DNA from: Xanthostigma xanthostigma
Taxonomy: Eukaryota > Arthropoda > Insecta > Raphidioptera > Raphidiidae
DNA: 64,000 nucleotides
Reading direction: 5' to 3'
Assembly: GCA_963575645.1 (NCBI GenBank)
Contig: OY754471.1
Coordinates: forward strand, 34,232,401-34,296,400
How positions within the stretch are numbered: position 1 is the first letter of the stretch; each line of letters opens with the position of its first letter. Positions 31,567-42,096 of the stretch are shown one piece after another. A program made the position numbers and the translations under genes. The notes under the pieces were generated by a model. That model ran no database searches, was not told the DNA's origin, and saw nothing but the letters and a program-made list of their open reading frames with translations.

Positions 31567-32799
31567 AGTCAAATGCGCCTAAACAGCTTCTGCCTTCTCA
31601 TATTTATTCAAACTTATATAAATTAATAAGATATTAACGCATTCAAAATAACTGTTTTTGAGTTTTTTTTTAATTATTCAAAAGTAACAATTAAATAAAA
31701 TAAAAATGGCATATTAACCGCTTACATTTATAGTCGTTGAAATGATGACCGATTTTTTGTCAGTTAAAAAAATATAGTCGATGCCGTAACCGACAAACTG
31801 TTTTAAACGGAGTCGAAAGTGAAGTCACGCAGTTAGAGAAGTTTATAATAGACGGCCAACGGCAGGGTTCGAACCGAAACCAAGCATGTTCGATGCAGAG
31901 GTGGTATGTACAAGAAGATGACTTACACAAAACTTGCAACGTACAACAGATAATTGCTCATTCTCTACGCGCTGGTGAACTTGTTCTGTTTAAATACATA
32001 TACGCGAATAAAACAGTGTATCTACCATATATGTACATGATATACGTTTGCATGTACAATTATATGTACTTGCTTACATAACACAAAAGCATTTGCAGAC
32101 TATTCAATTCATCTTCAAGACTTTAATTACTCGAGTCCGGATAATAAGGTCTTCTAAACCCTCATCTCTAGTACGCGCACAACAAATAATAGTTAAAAGA
32201 GTAACTGGAACTTGAGAATAGCCAAGATCGTAGGGAAAAATTAGTTTCGTTAATGGGATGGTATTAGCTACGATGTCTGTAACGCTCGAGCGTAGCGGTG
32301 GACCGATATCTGTCGCATGATTCAATATGGCGTCAGCTACTAAGTAACGCACACACGTTCATGGCTTACATGTGTGTAGTGCCTGTGAAGTTAAATAACT
32401 TTGGTAACTATGCAAAAACAGTTGGAAAGAACCGAAGTTTTCCCTGCAGGTAGTGATATAACAGAGCCATCTCGAGTGCGGCCAGAAAACGGTCCGTCTC
32501 GAAACACGGCAAGCATAGGAATTTAGGTCTCCCGGTTTATAGACTTCTTGGTATTAGCTATCATCACTGCAAATTTGAGCTTTGTGAAAATTAATAAGAT
32601 TTTGCAGTTTTTCCTATTTTTAACATCCTATCGACGTCTTTTAACCATACCGGTCATTCCTTCTTTGAGGAGATCTAAATTAACATTTTTGCATATTTTC
32701 AGCCTTGTGAAAATGGATATATTCTCGAGACTACTGTACCTCTTGGAGTGCTGGTATTGTTTTGGATTTCGACAGGGTCGATTTTTTATTTCGTAGAGG
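31567..32799. other. No recognised gene
   Basis: GGTTCGAACC at 31867-31876 resembles a tRNA B box, but no tRNA fold or A box accompanies it. GGTATTAGCTA occurs twice (about 32260 and 32550). Short open frames lack motifs. Confidence 0.35.
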
Positions 32800-33354
32800 A
32801 AGGGTTTTCAAAAAAAAGTTTCAAACAAAAGTTGTAGGGAATCAAGGACGAAGGTGGAAGATATAAAAGTCACCTCCTTTTTTTTAATAGGAACCTATAT
32901 TTTTATCTCGGTTTTTTGTTCTTTGGGTCAAACATAAAATATTTTTTGATTTGATGCACTTATGAACCACTGCCTGGTTCTCAACTCATCACGTTTCCTG
33001 TTTCTGCCTCGCATAGGCTGAGCGGTATGTTCAGCATCCTCTAGTTGCATCCGACAATAGTTGGGTTTCCGGGTTTTATTCTGACTCACACAATTCCCAA
33101 CATGGGATGTATTGAAAACCAAACAGCGGTTCAGGATTGCATCAAATAAAAAAAATTTGGTACAAAAGTTATTTTCTTTGACCCAAAGAACAATTATCCG
33201 AGAAAAAAATATGAGGGCTTTATTTGAAAAAGCGGACGTGACCGTGATTTCTCGGAGGCATTTCCACCAAACGAAAAAAAAAACTACACCAATGTTTTTC
33301 CCTTTTGATTCGTCACAACTTTTATCCGAAACTTTTTTCGAAAACCCTTTTTTT
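32800..33354. repeat. Inverted repeat with unique loop
   Basis: Arms at about 32800-32855 (AAGGGTTTTCAAAAAAAAGT...) and 33300-33354 (...ACTTTTTTCGAAAACCCTT) are inverted and flank more weakly paired sequence. The central part at about 32940-33130 is less AT-rich and has an open minus frame of 64 codons without a recognised motif. Confidence 0.5.
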
Positions 33355-33434
33355 TAAATCCACGCTGTATATGCATCAACTAGTAGAAGAAAACATGGCT
33401 CATTTTTTCACATTTATGTTTGGTAGGGTATCTT

Positions 33435-33699
33435 CAGCCCAGGATCTAGGATTTTTTCGAACCGGGGCGCCCCCTCTCTCCAGCGTTTAAGATAAATTAC
33501 TTCAAAAACCCTACAAATATATAATGGTTGGAATTTTTCGTGAACGGGAAACCATCAGAAAACAAGCAGATTGAGTAAATCGGAAAAAGGACAGATGTGT
33601 GGTTTTCAACCATATTCTATCATGATTTTGGCGCCCCCCGAAACTGCCGCCCGGGGCGGGTGCCCCGGTTTGCCCCCCCCCCCCTTAGATCCGGGGCTG
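33435..33699. mobile_element. hAT-type MITE with 8-bp TSD
   Basis: A 265-bp element with ends CAGCCCAGGATCTAGG... and ...CTTAGATCCGGGGCTG, flanked by the perfect 8-bp duplication GGTATCTT (33427-33434 and 33700-33707). It is GC-rich (GGGGCGCCCC, GCCCCGG and a C14 run), unlike its surroundings. Confidence 0.85.
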
Positions 33700-33707
33700 G
33701 GTATCTT

Positions 33708-35289
33708 ACAAATTCATAAAAATTCCCTAATTCAGAGATTTGAGTTTTTTTATGTTTCCTTTAATTATGAATCTCTACCCTTGCTTATGTGCCAAATTCC
33801 AAATTTGTAAATACATGGAAAATGATTTGTTACAGGTTTAGATGGGTGAGACAGTGAGTAACAAACTATGAGATTTTCTGGGAATTTAATGTTTGAGATA
33901 AAAGCTTGGAAACATTTTCATGTCAATAGCTTAATGGGAAGCGAATTAAAGAAGATGATATTATATAATATATGCAGTACACATTCGCGGAGCGCGCTCG
34001 CCGAGAGGTTTCGCCGAGAGATTATGTAAAGCGAGCGTCTACGAATCTGTTTGTGTACACACTCGACGTGGCTCGGCTCACTGTCCATTTGGATCTGGAC
34101 GTTGTTTGTTTTGCTGCTGTTGCAGCTTATTGTTCATATAGCTATAACAAATATATTTATTTATATAATAAAAAAAAAATAAAAGTCCTGGAAGCCAAGA
34201 AGATGGTGGATAGCTCATTTTGGTAATGTTCTAAGAAATCAATTACTGTGTCATTAATTGTCCAGTCCGCCATAATTTTAGTATCATTGAAAGTTACACT
34301 TTAACCAATAAAATGACAACTTAAGTACATTTAAATTCGCTCGGTTCCTTTGACTCGTGGTAGAAAAACCGATTTTATACGGAGCGCTGGCGAGGCGAGA
34401 CACTGCGCTTCCAGATCAGGCGAGCGTTCCCAGTACACATTTGCGTTCGATTTGTCTCGGTATCCCTCGGCGAATGTGTACTGCAGGCATAAGTATTTAG
34501 TTGATTTATGTAAATAAACGTTTGGTGATGCTAAAAACTATAATCTTTGAAATCAAATGATTATAAATACATATAAAATGAAAACAAAAGAAATATGTTT
34601 TTTTTCTGTAGAAGATGCAACTAAATATAACAAGAATGGGTTTTTGTTTCATTTTATGGCGGCACTTTGGATTGCGTTTTTTTTATAACACAAAGATTAT
34701 ACATATACAACTATACACGATTTCGTATAATATAAAATTTTCGTCGGGAAAATTTGTTTTTTTATTACTTTAGTTTTATGTTCACAATACATATATTACA
34801 TTCCGGCATTCAGGGTGCGCTTACTATCGCAAATGTCAGGGGTCACAAACTTTATCAAACGAACTGCACTATTGAAAGTTTAATGCTGGGTTTCTGCTAC
34901 GACGAAATCTCTATTTAATTCAAAAAAACTTGATTTAACGATTAAACTCAAACCAGAAACTAACAAGACTTCAGTCATATCAAAATATACGTTTTCCCAC
35001 GAGATAGGATCCCTCCGCTAGATTTTAGGGTCTAACGTAATAGTCTGTTATTGTGGAAATGCTCTCCGTCCGTCGGTCTGTCAGAGACTTCTAGCTTCTA
35101 AACAAAATGAATTATCGATTTAAAATTCACACACAATATGTAAATCCTTCGCCTAAAGACGAAAATCGTATTCAAAGTTATAAAAATCTTTATCTGAAAA
35201 GAGCGTCATACATACAAGCAAGGGATTTTTTTATACTACCTATGCTTGTAGGTTTTCGTTGGAAAAAGTATAAATATTATATTAAATAA
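33708..35289. other. No recognised feature
   Basis: A GC-rich patch at 33985-34110 and 34370-34480 contains the mirrored words GTACACATTCGCGGAGCG and CGGCGAATGTGTACTGC, with GCGAGCG-type strings. It is likely an inverted element of about 500 bp, but the boundaries are too vague to annotate. The remainder is AT-rich. Confidence 0.35.
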
Positions 35290-35530
35290 ATATTTTCTGC
35301 CCCCCTCCTCCCTAAATGAGATGCTGTGTGATTTTGCTCGACCCCCCCCCCTCTCTAATATCACGTAGGGGTTTTCAACATGCGTATTTTTAATGTAAAT
35401 CTGTGCTTGATTGCGTGCGATTTATTTTTAAAAAAAACATAATTTGCTCCCCCCTCTCCCTCACGTCAGATTGGAATCGACCTCTACCCTCCCCTAAACG
35501 CCTCACGTAATTTGTGAACGCCTCCTAAAA
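35290..35530. repeat. CACGTAATTTGTGAACGCC repeat fragment
   Basis: C-rich blocks (CCCCCCTCCTCCCTAAATG, ACCCCCCCCCTCTCTAATAT) and TCACGTAATTTGTGAACGCC resemble the ends of the widespread insect MITE with termini like GGGGTCATCCATAAATTACG (see 60943-61433). Degenerate. Confidence 0.4.
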
Positions 35531-35549
35531 TATGTAAAGTAAGAGTCCG

Positions 35550-35720
35550 TCCGATGACCGAGAAGATAAGAGCGCCTACGTTGAAAGCAGAAAGTTGCTG
35601 GCTCGATTCCAGACAGCGTCAGTATTGTTTTAGTCTTTTATACAGCTTTTAAGAGTTTACCCTAGTACGGAACCCTTAGTGCGCAAGTCCGACTCGCACT
35701 GGTACAGTTTTTCTTTTTTA
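35550..35720 (+). repeat. tRNA-derived SINE-like unit
   Basis: GACCGAGAAGATAAGAGCGC (A-box-like) is followed 23-40 nt later by GCTGGCTCGATTCC (B-box-like), the spacing of a polymerase III internal promoter. It runs into CTAGTACGGAACCCTTAGTG and GCAAGTCCGACTCGCACTGG, an ending that recurs in insect repeats, and then a T-run. The tRNA stems do not pair, so it is not a functional tRNA. Confidence 0.5.
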
Positions 35721-36274
35721 ATATTTCAACATTTATTACATTTCATTATTAAATGATAAATTTTAAAAAATTCCCTAGAGTATATCTCTTTAAAAAGCAT
35801 AAAACTACTTTCTAGAAAACTTCTAAGTGCATATTATCTATAGGCTGTGTGCACGAAGCCTACTAGCGCCGCTAGTGGGTAATAGAGAATTATTGAACTC
35901 ACTTTTTTATGGAAATCGCGACATGTTTCTAAGGTGATAGCGGAACGTCAAATTAGGACGCCAACGGTCTTTATTTTACTTAAATCGCCATCAGCGCAAC
36001 AGCCCGGAACACAACAAGCATTTCTAGATCGCTTAGTTTTCCTATGTTTTCTTTGTAATTAAAAAACTTCATAAAATTATAACTATTTTCACTTTTAATA
36101 AACGTTACTCAATGACATACGGAAAAATTGAGCTTGCAGTTTCCCCTAGTGCTCACCACAAACGCTCGTATCGAAAAATTTACATAGCCCATAGAATCTT
36201 AGCAAGCTTAATGCATTTTAATGAACCAATTAATGTGAAAAAAAAAACAATTCTCAGTATCTATAAAAAGTTCT
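35721..36274. other. No recognised feature
   Basis: AT-rich. The start of a 120-codon frame at 36112 has no motif, and the rest of that frame runs through the palindrome at 36275-36418. Confidence 0.35.
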
Positions 36275-36418
36275 TTCCAAGCAGCCAGCGAACGGTTTCG
36301 AAACCGTCACCCGCATGCGCAGTAGGTAAAACGAAGCTGTTAGTGGCGATTTTAGAACACGTTTTACTTACTGCGCATGCGGGTGACGGTTTCGAAACCG
36401 TTCGCTGGCTGCTTGGAA
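36275..36418. repeat. GC-rich inverted repeat with nested palindrome
   Basis: Arms 36275-36333 and 36360-36418 match at 58 of 59 positions around a 26-bp loop. Each arm contains the self-palindrome ACGGTTTCGAAACCGT and the word CCCGCATGCGCAGTA. Because of this symmetry, both strands translate to almost the same peptide, which makes overlapping open frames look coding. Confidence 0.85.
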
Positions 36419-36909
36419 CGAGCCTAAAGAAATATTTTAACTGTATATGTTCATATATTATCTTCAAGAACTGAAAGCCTTTAAGTTTAGTCTCAAGTTA
36501 ACAGTACATCTTAATCACTTGAAAAAATTCAATGCCTTAAAGTAGTGTAGAAATTATTATGACAAATGCCTAAAAATTTCATTATTTGAATGAAAACAGT
36601 ACTATTCAAATTTTATCTAACAAGAGAAAATGTTCACTACTCCTTGAAAATCTAAAAATTTTGTCACTTTCTTTCAATATACAACTTTTATTGAATGCAA
36701 GAAGACAAAAGTTTGATAGTTCAAGTATTATAATAGTAAAACTGAAAACATAAAATTTGGCTATTTTATTTTGAATGATATTTTTCAACTTTTTTATGTA
36801 CAGATATAAACTTAAGAATAACTGTACCTACCTAATACTTTTTCATTATTAATAAAATATCGCAGATCATTTTGAGTATTTTCTATTATCTATTTATTTT
36901 CTTCTTTTT
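36419..36909. other. No recognised feature
   Basis: AT-rich; nothing supported. Confidence 0.3.
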
Positions 36910-37490
36910 TTGAACGCGCTAATCTCAGGAACTACCGGTTCAAATTGAAAAAAAATTTTTTTGTTGGATAGCCCATTTATCGAGGAAGGCTATAGGCTAT
37001 ATAAAATCAGGCTACGACCATTAGGAGCGGAGCATTAATGAAAAATGTTGCAAAATGTATCTCAAAAGTAAGCTTCTATTCAGGTGAAATGCACTAACTA
37101 AATATACTCATATTAGCGTACACAGAATACAACGCCGGCTAGCGCAATCGGTAGAGCACACGGCTGTCAATACCAGGGTCGTGGGTTCGAGCCCCACGTT
37201 GGGCGAATATATTTTTATTTTTTTTTTAATTTTCTACATTGCTTTCTTCTAAGGCTTACATTTAAATTTATTATAATTTTATTTAATTAATTAAAAAAAA
37301 ATATATTAGTTGAAAAAAGTATAAATACTGCTTTTTATCGACAAAAAATTTTGAACGGTAACTTCGATCATCATGTAATTTGGACACAACATTCATCTCG
37401 GTAAACTAAGATGAATGTGTGTATTCATGTTCCTCCCTTCCCCATTCGTTCTTTTACACCCGGGTGAAACCGGACGGGACCGCTAGTATC
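36910..37490 (+). repeat. Interspersed repeat, copy 2, with SINE insertion
   Basis: Homologous to 18530-18790: the left part runs from CGCTAATCTCAGGAACTACC to GTTGCAAAATGTATCTCAAA and the right part from GACAAAAAATTTTGAACGGT to GGTGAAACCGGACGGGACCG. Between them are about 260 bp absent from copy 1, which contain the tRNA-like head at 37133-37205 and a T/A-rich tail: a SINE-sized insertion. Confidence 0.6.
37133..37205 (+). repeat. tRNA-like SINE head (Lys/Asp-like)
   Basis: This 73-nt stretch has a tRNA layout: A box TAGCGCAATCGG, B box GGGTTCGAGCC, a perfect T stem (GTGGG/CCCAC), a D stem and a 7-nt anticodon loop CTGTCAA (GTC, Asp). However, positions 1-2 of the acceptor stem mismatch and the anticodon stem (CACGG/TACCA) has only a G-T pair. 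The acceptor and T arm resemble tRNA-Lys. A T-run follows within 25 nt. A functional tRNA is unlikely; a polymerase III-type SINE head is the best reading. Confidence 0.6.
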
Positions 37491-37514
37491 ATATAAAAAT
37501 TCGAGTGTGAATTT

Positions 37515-37815
37515 CTAAGATATTCTTGACCATAGATTATCCCAGTCTTCTATTATTATATATTTTCTATAAACAAATTTGCTATATCCTAGACTCTAGA
37601 GGGATGTTCGAGATTATAGAAGGAACATCTTGTAGCGTCACATTTTTTGCCTCTTCGTACACTCTAGTGGCCCGGTATCCAAATGAAAATAATGGCATAT
37701 TGAGGATGAAGGAGTAGACTGTATTCGGGATTTCGGTCAGGATAGGCTTATGTGCAGGGTGGGAGTTTTAGGGCACCGATAGTGCTCCAGGAGTCGGTAC
37801 AGATTAGGTATTTGT
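37515..37815 (-). pseudogene. Non-LTR retrotransposon RNase H remnant
   Basis: The minus strand reads YLICTDSWSTIGALKLPPC, a stop, and after about 30 codons IIFIWIPGH followed by another stop and EAKN-like sequence. CTDS (with catalytic Asp) and W-I-P-G-H are the RNase H landmarks of I/R1/LOA-type elements. Stops and an internal loss show a decayed copy. Its downstream part is similar to 10891-10960 (both contain the complement of GACCATAGATTATNCCAGTC), so the two belong to one family. Confidence 0.65.
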
Positions 37816-38794
37816 TGGGAAGACGAAATTGGATATCTCTTAGAACCAATAAAATAACATGTTCGGGAGAAGTAAATCATACCATTTTTAGTTCACAAAC
37901 TGCTACAGTTAGTTATCTAGTATATTTGTCTTATTTGTTTATATTTTGTTACCTACTGACCTATTGTTGAGCCTTTATAAAACCAGCCAACAATACGTCT
38001 GATCGACCCTGTATGATGTGACAACGGCATCACATTGTTGATATGAATCATAGTTTATAGCTTAGCTCAACCGGTAAAATACACTAAAGGCAATTAGAGT
38101 TAGACGTTGTAAGAACAGCATACAGTGTACAGAAGATAGAGGCATGATGTTTCACAGCTGTTTGTTAAATACACAGGTGTTGATATATCGACTGACACGA
38201 AAAACGCTTCCCACAGAAGAATTGAATAACAAGATAATATGATCGCGTTACCAAAAATGAACCAGCTTGAAGAAGATGAATAAATAAAAAGCATCTGTCC
38301 GCTATTTCGGTAGAGTAGGTTGTTTAATAAATTTAAGACGGCTTTGACTTTTTGATAGTAAAATCATGATGTATTGATAAATGTCCTCATACACCCATAA
38401 AGTCATGTACCAGTGCCGGAAGTCGAAAAAGAGTGATAAATTTAAACAGAAAACATTATTATTTAAATGTCAATAAAATTTAAGATACGGTAAACTGTTC
38501 TCAGTGAATTTATCTAATTTATACCTATATAAACATTTGCATAAGTATTCTGGAAAAAAATACTTTTGACATTATTATCTTTCCAATAACAGTTGAAATA
38601 TTTAAGATTATAGTTACAGATCTCAGACGCCAGGCAAATTGAAAAACTGTAACAGTATTCTGTTTACTGATTAGGAAGTCGGGTTTTAATCTGAGTGACA
38701 ATAATTTAGTTTAAATATTTTTGAGATTAGAAGTAATAGTTCCGAATTCAGACGCGGAATTTTCTCTGAAAGTGGTATATTCAAACATCGAGAA
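37816..38794. other. No recognised feature
   Basis: TAGCTCAACCGGTAAAA at about 38062 looks like a tRNA A box, but no B box follows. AAGTCGGGTTTTAATCTGAG at 38677 echoes the CTAAAACCCGACT terminus of the foldback MITEs at 2956 and 40388. Otherwise AT-rich. Confidence 0.3.
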
Positions 38795-39345
38795 TTTTGT
38801 ACCTCAAAAGGAAAAAAGGAACCCTTATAGGATCACTTCGGTGCCCGTCCGTCTGTCTGCCTGTCTGTTAAGACCCTTTTTCTCAGGAACGCGTGGAGGT
38901 AACAAGTTGAAATTCATATCAAATACTCAGGTCTGCAATCCCTTGGAGTTGTGAAAAAATCAAACTTCTATGTCAACCCAATCAAAAGATACGACCGTTT
39001 ATTCCTCATATTTTGACACTCGCAAGGGAATCAAAACCTATAGGTTACTTCCCGTTGATCCAGAATCATGAAATTTGGCAAGATGCAATATAAAGGGAAA
39101 AATCCGAAAACTATCAATTTGTAGTTATATCACAAACAAAATATTTTTTTTTCCGATTATAAACTTATTTGCAGTTTGTAAACCGGCCGCGACCTATGTC
39201 GAAGTATGGTATACACTAAGCGGGAAAAATCTTCGAGACTCGGTTCCCGTAATGGACGCACTATTTACATACCTTCAAGTTTGTGTGGAGCCGTCGATAC
39301 CCGAGTCCAGCTCGCACTTAACCATTATTTTTAACTGTTCATTAT
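38795..39345 (+). repeat. GACAGACAGACAAACGGAC repeat family, plus copy
   Basis: It starts around AGGAACCCTTATAGGATCAC and CGTCCGTCTGTCTGCCTGTC, passes AGGAACGCGTGGAGGTAAC and AATCATGAAATTTGGCAAG, and ends CGAGTCCAGCTCGCACTTAA. The opposite-strand copy is at 24895-25440. Non-coding. Confidence 0.55.
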
Positions 39346-40387
39346 TTATTGAACAAAATATTAATTATTAAAATAAGAACGCAACAGAAGTTTTTCTTTG
39401 GAAATAAGAATAAATTTGAACGTCACGCAATAAAACAAATGGTTTATTAACATAACAGCATCTATTAATTTTATCAAATGAAACAAGTCAGTTAAACAAT
39501 TCATTACTGCATGTATTTAAGAATTTCAGTCCCGATATGAGTCTCAATTGCATTAGTGTAAGTAATCTTGATTCCAAAGCATACTTAAATTCAGTCAGGA
39601 TGCCGTGATTTCGAGTTTAGAAGGCCTGGTGTATGAAGTCGAAAAACCGAGTAGTATAAATACACGAGGAAATGTGGGTCGGGTAGTAAACAAAAGAATA
39701 TTTTTACGGACTGAATTGACTGTTTTTAGGCGAACGTAACTGACACTCCAAAAAATTTAAGTCGATCGAGCATTGCAACGAGAAAAAGTTAAAATTAAAA
39801 AAATATTAAAAATCTTCCGTATATCGCTTTCGCTCTGACTTGACTTCAAAATTGAAATTTTATTAAAATCGCGACCCGAAAAACTACACTAAATTTCTGT
39901 TACTCACAGACGCTCAACAATTAAGCGTCTCTACTATTCGCACAACCCTACTGGTAAGTGATAACTACAGAATGTTGATAGAGATTTGGATCCTGTTTTC
40001 TTGCCGCTCTCTATATATTCATGTTTACTCTAGGCATATTGTAGCCACATTAATGCACACTCTCACATACAGAAGACATGTCTACCTACATTTGTATTAT
40101 GTAAGCCGCTCCTTTATATTATTATTATTAATATCGTCATAAACTCATGTATGTACTCATAATATATACCTATGTACATATTATAAAGTTATTTAAGCTC
40201 CGGAGCCTGAAACTATTTGTTGATCCATTCCATTTAATACATGACATCATGATTCATGTCTTTATTGCACTTCTCTACGTATATGCGTTACAATCTTAAT
40301 CATGGGCGCCGCGAGAAGGATGCAAGGAGGTGTGATTGCGCGGTCCAGGCTTAGAGACGAAGAGATAATAGAAAGTAAGTGCAAAAA
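39346..40387. other. No recognised feature
   Basis: AT-rich; no supported feature. Confidence 0.3.
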
Positions 40388-40637
40388 CTAAAACCCGACT
40401 ACTGAAAAGTATGAAACAAGAAAATATTCTCATCTGAGGATAGCCGTGGTCGTATGCCATCTCATATATTATACGAGGCCCCTCTAGATGTATAGCGTGA
40501 TGCACTTTGCCCTAGAGCTTATGATCGCTTACTACTGTTAAAATGTAATGTTTTGTTAGGGTAGGTGGCATATGACCACGGCTATTTTCAGATAAGAATA
40601 TTTTCTTGTTTCATACTTTTCAGTAGCCAGGTTTTAG
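40388..40637. mobile_element. CTAAAACCCGACTAC foldback MITE, copy 2
   Basis: A 250-bp homologue of 2956-3191 in the same orientation. The left end CTAAAACCCGACTACTGA is intact; the right end is CAGTAGCCAGGTTTTAG. The internal block TAGCGTGATGCACTTTGCCC is shared by both copies. Confidence 0.75.
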
Positions 40638-40955
40638 ATTTTGAACTTATTTTTTATTTAAATTATTTCTTTTGAACTTCTTTTTTATTTGTTTTCAATT
40701 TGCTCATTCCTGGGACCAAAAATCAAAAATAAATGTAGCCTATGTTATCCGGGCCATAATAACTAATCGATTGACACCTTATTTTTCAAAATCGGATGAA
40801 TAGTTAACGCGCTACGGTGGAACATACGTAAATACAAACATACATAGACGGCTTCCTTTTGGCTTCGCCGCAGTCAGGTAAAAATAGAGAATCCAAAAGA
40901 GGAATAGAAATGTGAGACCTTTAAATTGGGGAAAAAAATCTTCTGTAGTGGTTGC
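40638..40955 (+). repeat. Interspersed repeat with ATGTAGCCTATGTTA
   Basis: TCCTGGGACCAAAAATCAAA, AATGTAGCCTATGTTATCCG and CAAAATCGGATGAATAGTTA followed by GGCTTCCTTTTGGCTTCGCC form an insect-type interspersed repeat, probably the 3' part of a non-LTR element. Boundaries approximate. Confidence 0.4.
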
Positions 40956-40963
40956 ATTTCACG

Positions 40964-41397
40964 TAGTGATGAACAAAATTGGTCTTGGTCTTGTAGTCTT
41001 GGTCATGGTCTTGCTTTTTCGCAGTTTCAATATTATAATCAATCCAACGTTTGTACTCAATTAAATACAGCCTTCTATATGTAAATCCAAATCCACACTC
41101 ACACATTAGCGTTTTCACAAAATTTGTAAGTCCGGTCCTGTCGGGCCGATTTTATTAAAATTTAGCTGCATATTTTAATAATTACTAAATGGTTGCATTT
41201 CAAATTTTATACCTATGAAAATCCTTGATGATGATATTATTTAGTAAAATTATTGAAAAGACGTAACAGGTTAAATCAGCTAGACAAAGACTGAATGAGC
41301 AAGATCAAAATCTAGACTAGAAGTATTTGAGCAAGAACAAGACCGAATAAGCAAGACCAAGACTGTCTCAGTCTTGGTCTTACTTTGCTCATAACTA
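40964..41397. mobile_element. hAT-type MITE with 8-bp TSD
   Basis: A 434-bp element with termini TAGTGATGAACAAA... and ...TTTGCTCATAACTA, flanked by the perfect 8-bp duplication ATTTCACG (40956-40963 and 41398-41405). The subterminal regions hold tandem AAGACC words (GGTCTTGGTCTTG on one side, AAGACCAAGACTG on the other). Its middle (41110-41215) contains sequence shared with 12250-12360. Confidence 0.9.
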
Positions 41398-41668
41398 ATT
41401 TCACGACATAAGCACCCCATTGGAATCAATCTTGCCGGCGCCCTTGCTCTCAATAGCTTAAATATTAAGTAAAAAATCTGTTGTGTTTGATTTTAACATA
41501 AAAAAGACCATCAATTACCAGGGACATGATTGAATGTTGGCATTACTAAAAACTTGTGCCAGTCCAAGACTATTGGTTCTATTGTTACCAAAAGACATCA
41601 GTATTTCTAGCGAAAAATATTACAAGAACAATGACTTAAAATTTAATGCTTCTCATGTAGAGAACTCC

Positions 41669-42096
41669 TTAAGAGTATTCGTCCCTGCAAATACCTCCTG
41701 CACCCTTCATCTCAAATCTTTTCCCCTCGCCTAAAAACGGTTCGCGCTCTCCCGACGCTATTTTTAAAGCTAGAGGGTTCTGGTAAACGCCAAATGAAAG
41801 ACAAAGAATCAGACTACAGATCCCGCAGGCGAATTTTTTGAAAAAAAATTCCTGAAAAAACTTACAACCTTTTGAAAAAAATAATAAGTTACGTAATATT
41901 TCACACGTAAGCGAAACTGTTTTTTAAAAAATTTGCCTGAAGGATCTGTAGTCTGATTCTTTGTCTTTCATTTGGCGTTTACCAGAACCCCCTAGCTTTA
42001 AAAATAGCGTCGGGAGAGCGCGAACCGTTTTTAGGCGAGGGGAAAAGATTTGAGATGAAGGGTGCAGGGGGTATTTGCAGGGACGAATACTCTTAA
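41669..42096. mobile_element. TTAA-flanked palindromic MITE, copy 3
   Basis: A 420-bp element at 41673-42092 between TTAA duplications (41669-41672 and 42093-42096). It has the best preserved ends of the three copies: GAGTATTCGTCCCTGCAAAT and the exact inverse at the right. Interior as in copies 1 and 2. Confidence 0.9.

Noticed and set aside
31800-31890. Possible tRNA gene around GGTTCGAACC
   Set aside because: No A box or cloverleaf can be built around it.
32104-32352. 82-codon minus-strand frame
   Set aside because: No motif, no splice context, no copy elsewhere in the window.
36112-36474. 120-codon open frame
   Set aside because: More than a third of it is the 36275-36418 palindrome read through; the opposite strand gives the same peptide.
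37133-37205. Functional tRNA-Asp(GTC) gene
   Set aside because: The anticodon stem does not pair and the first two acceptor pairs are mismatched; SINE head preferred.
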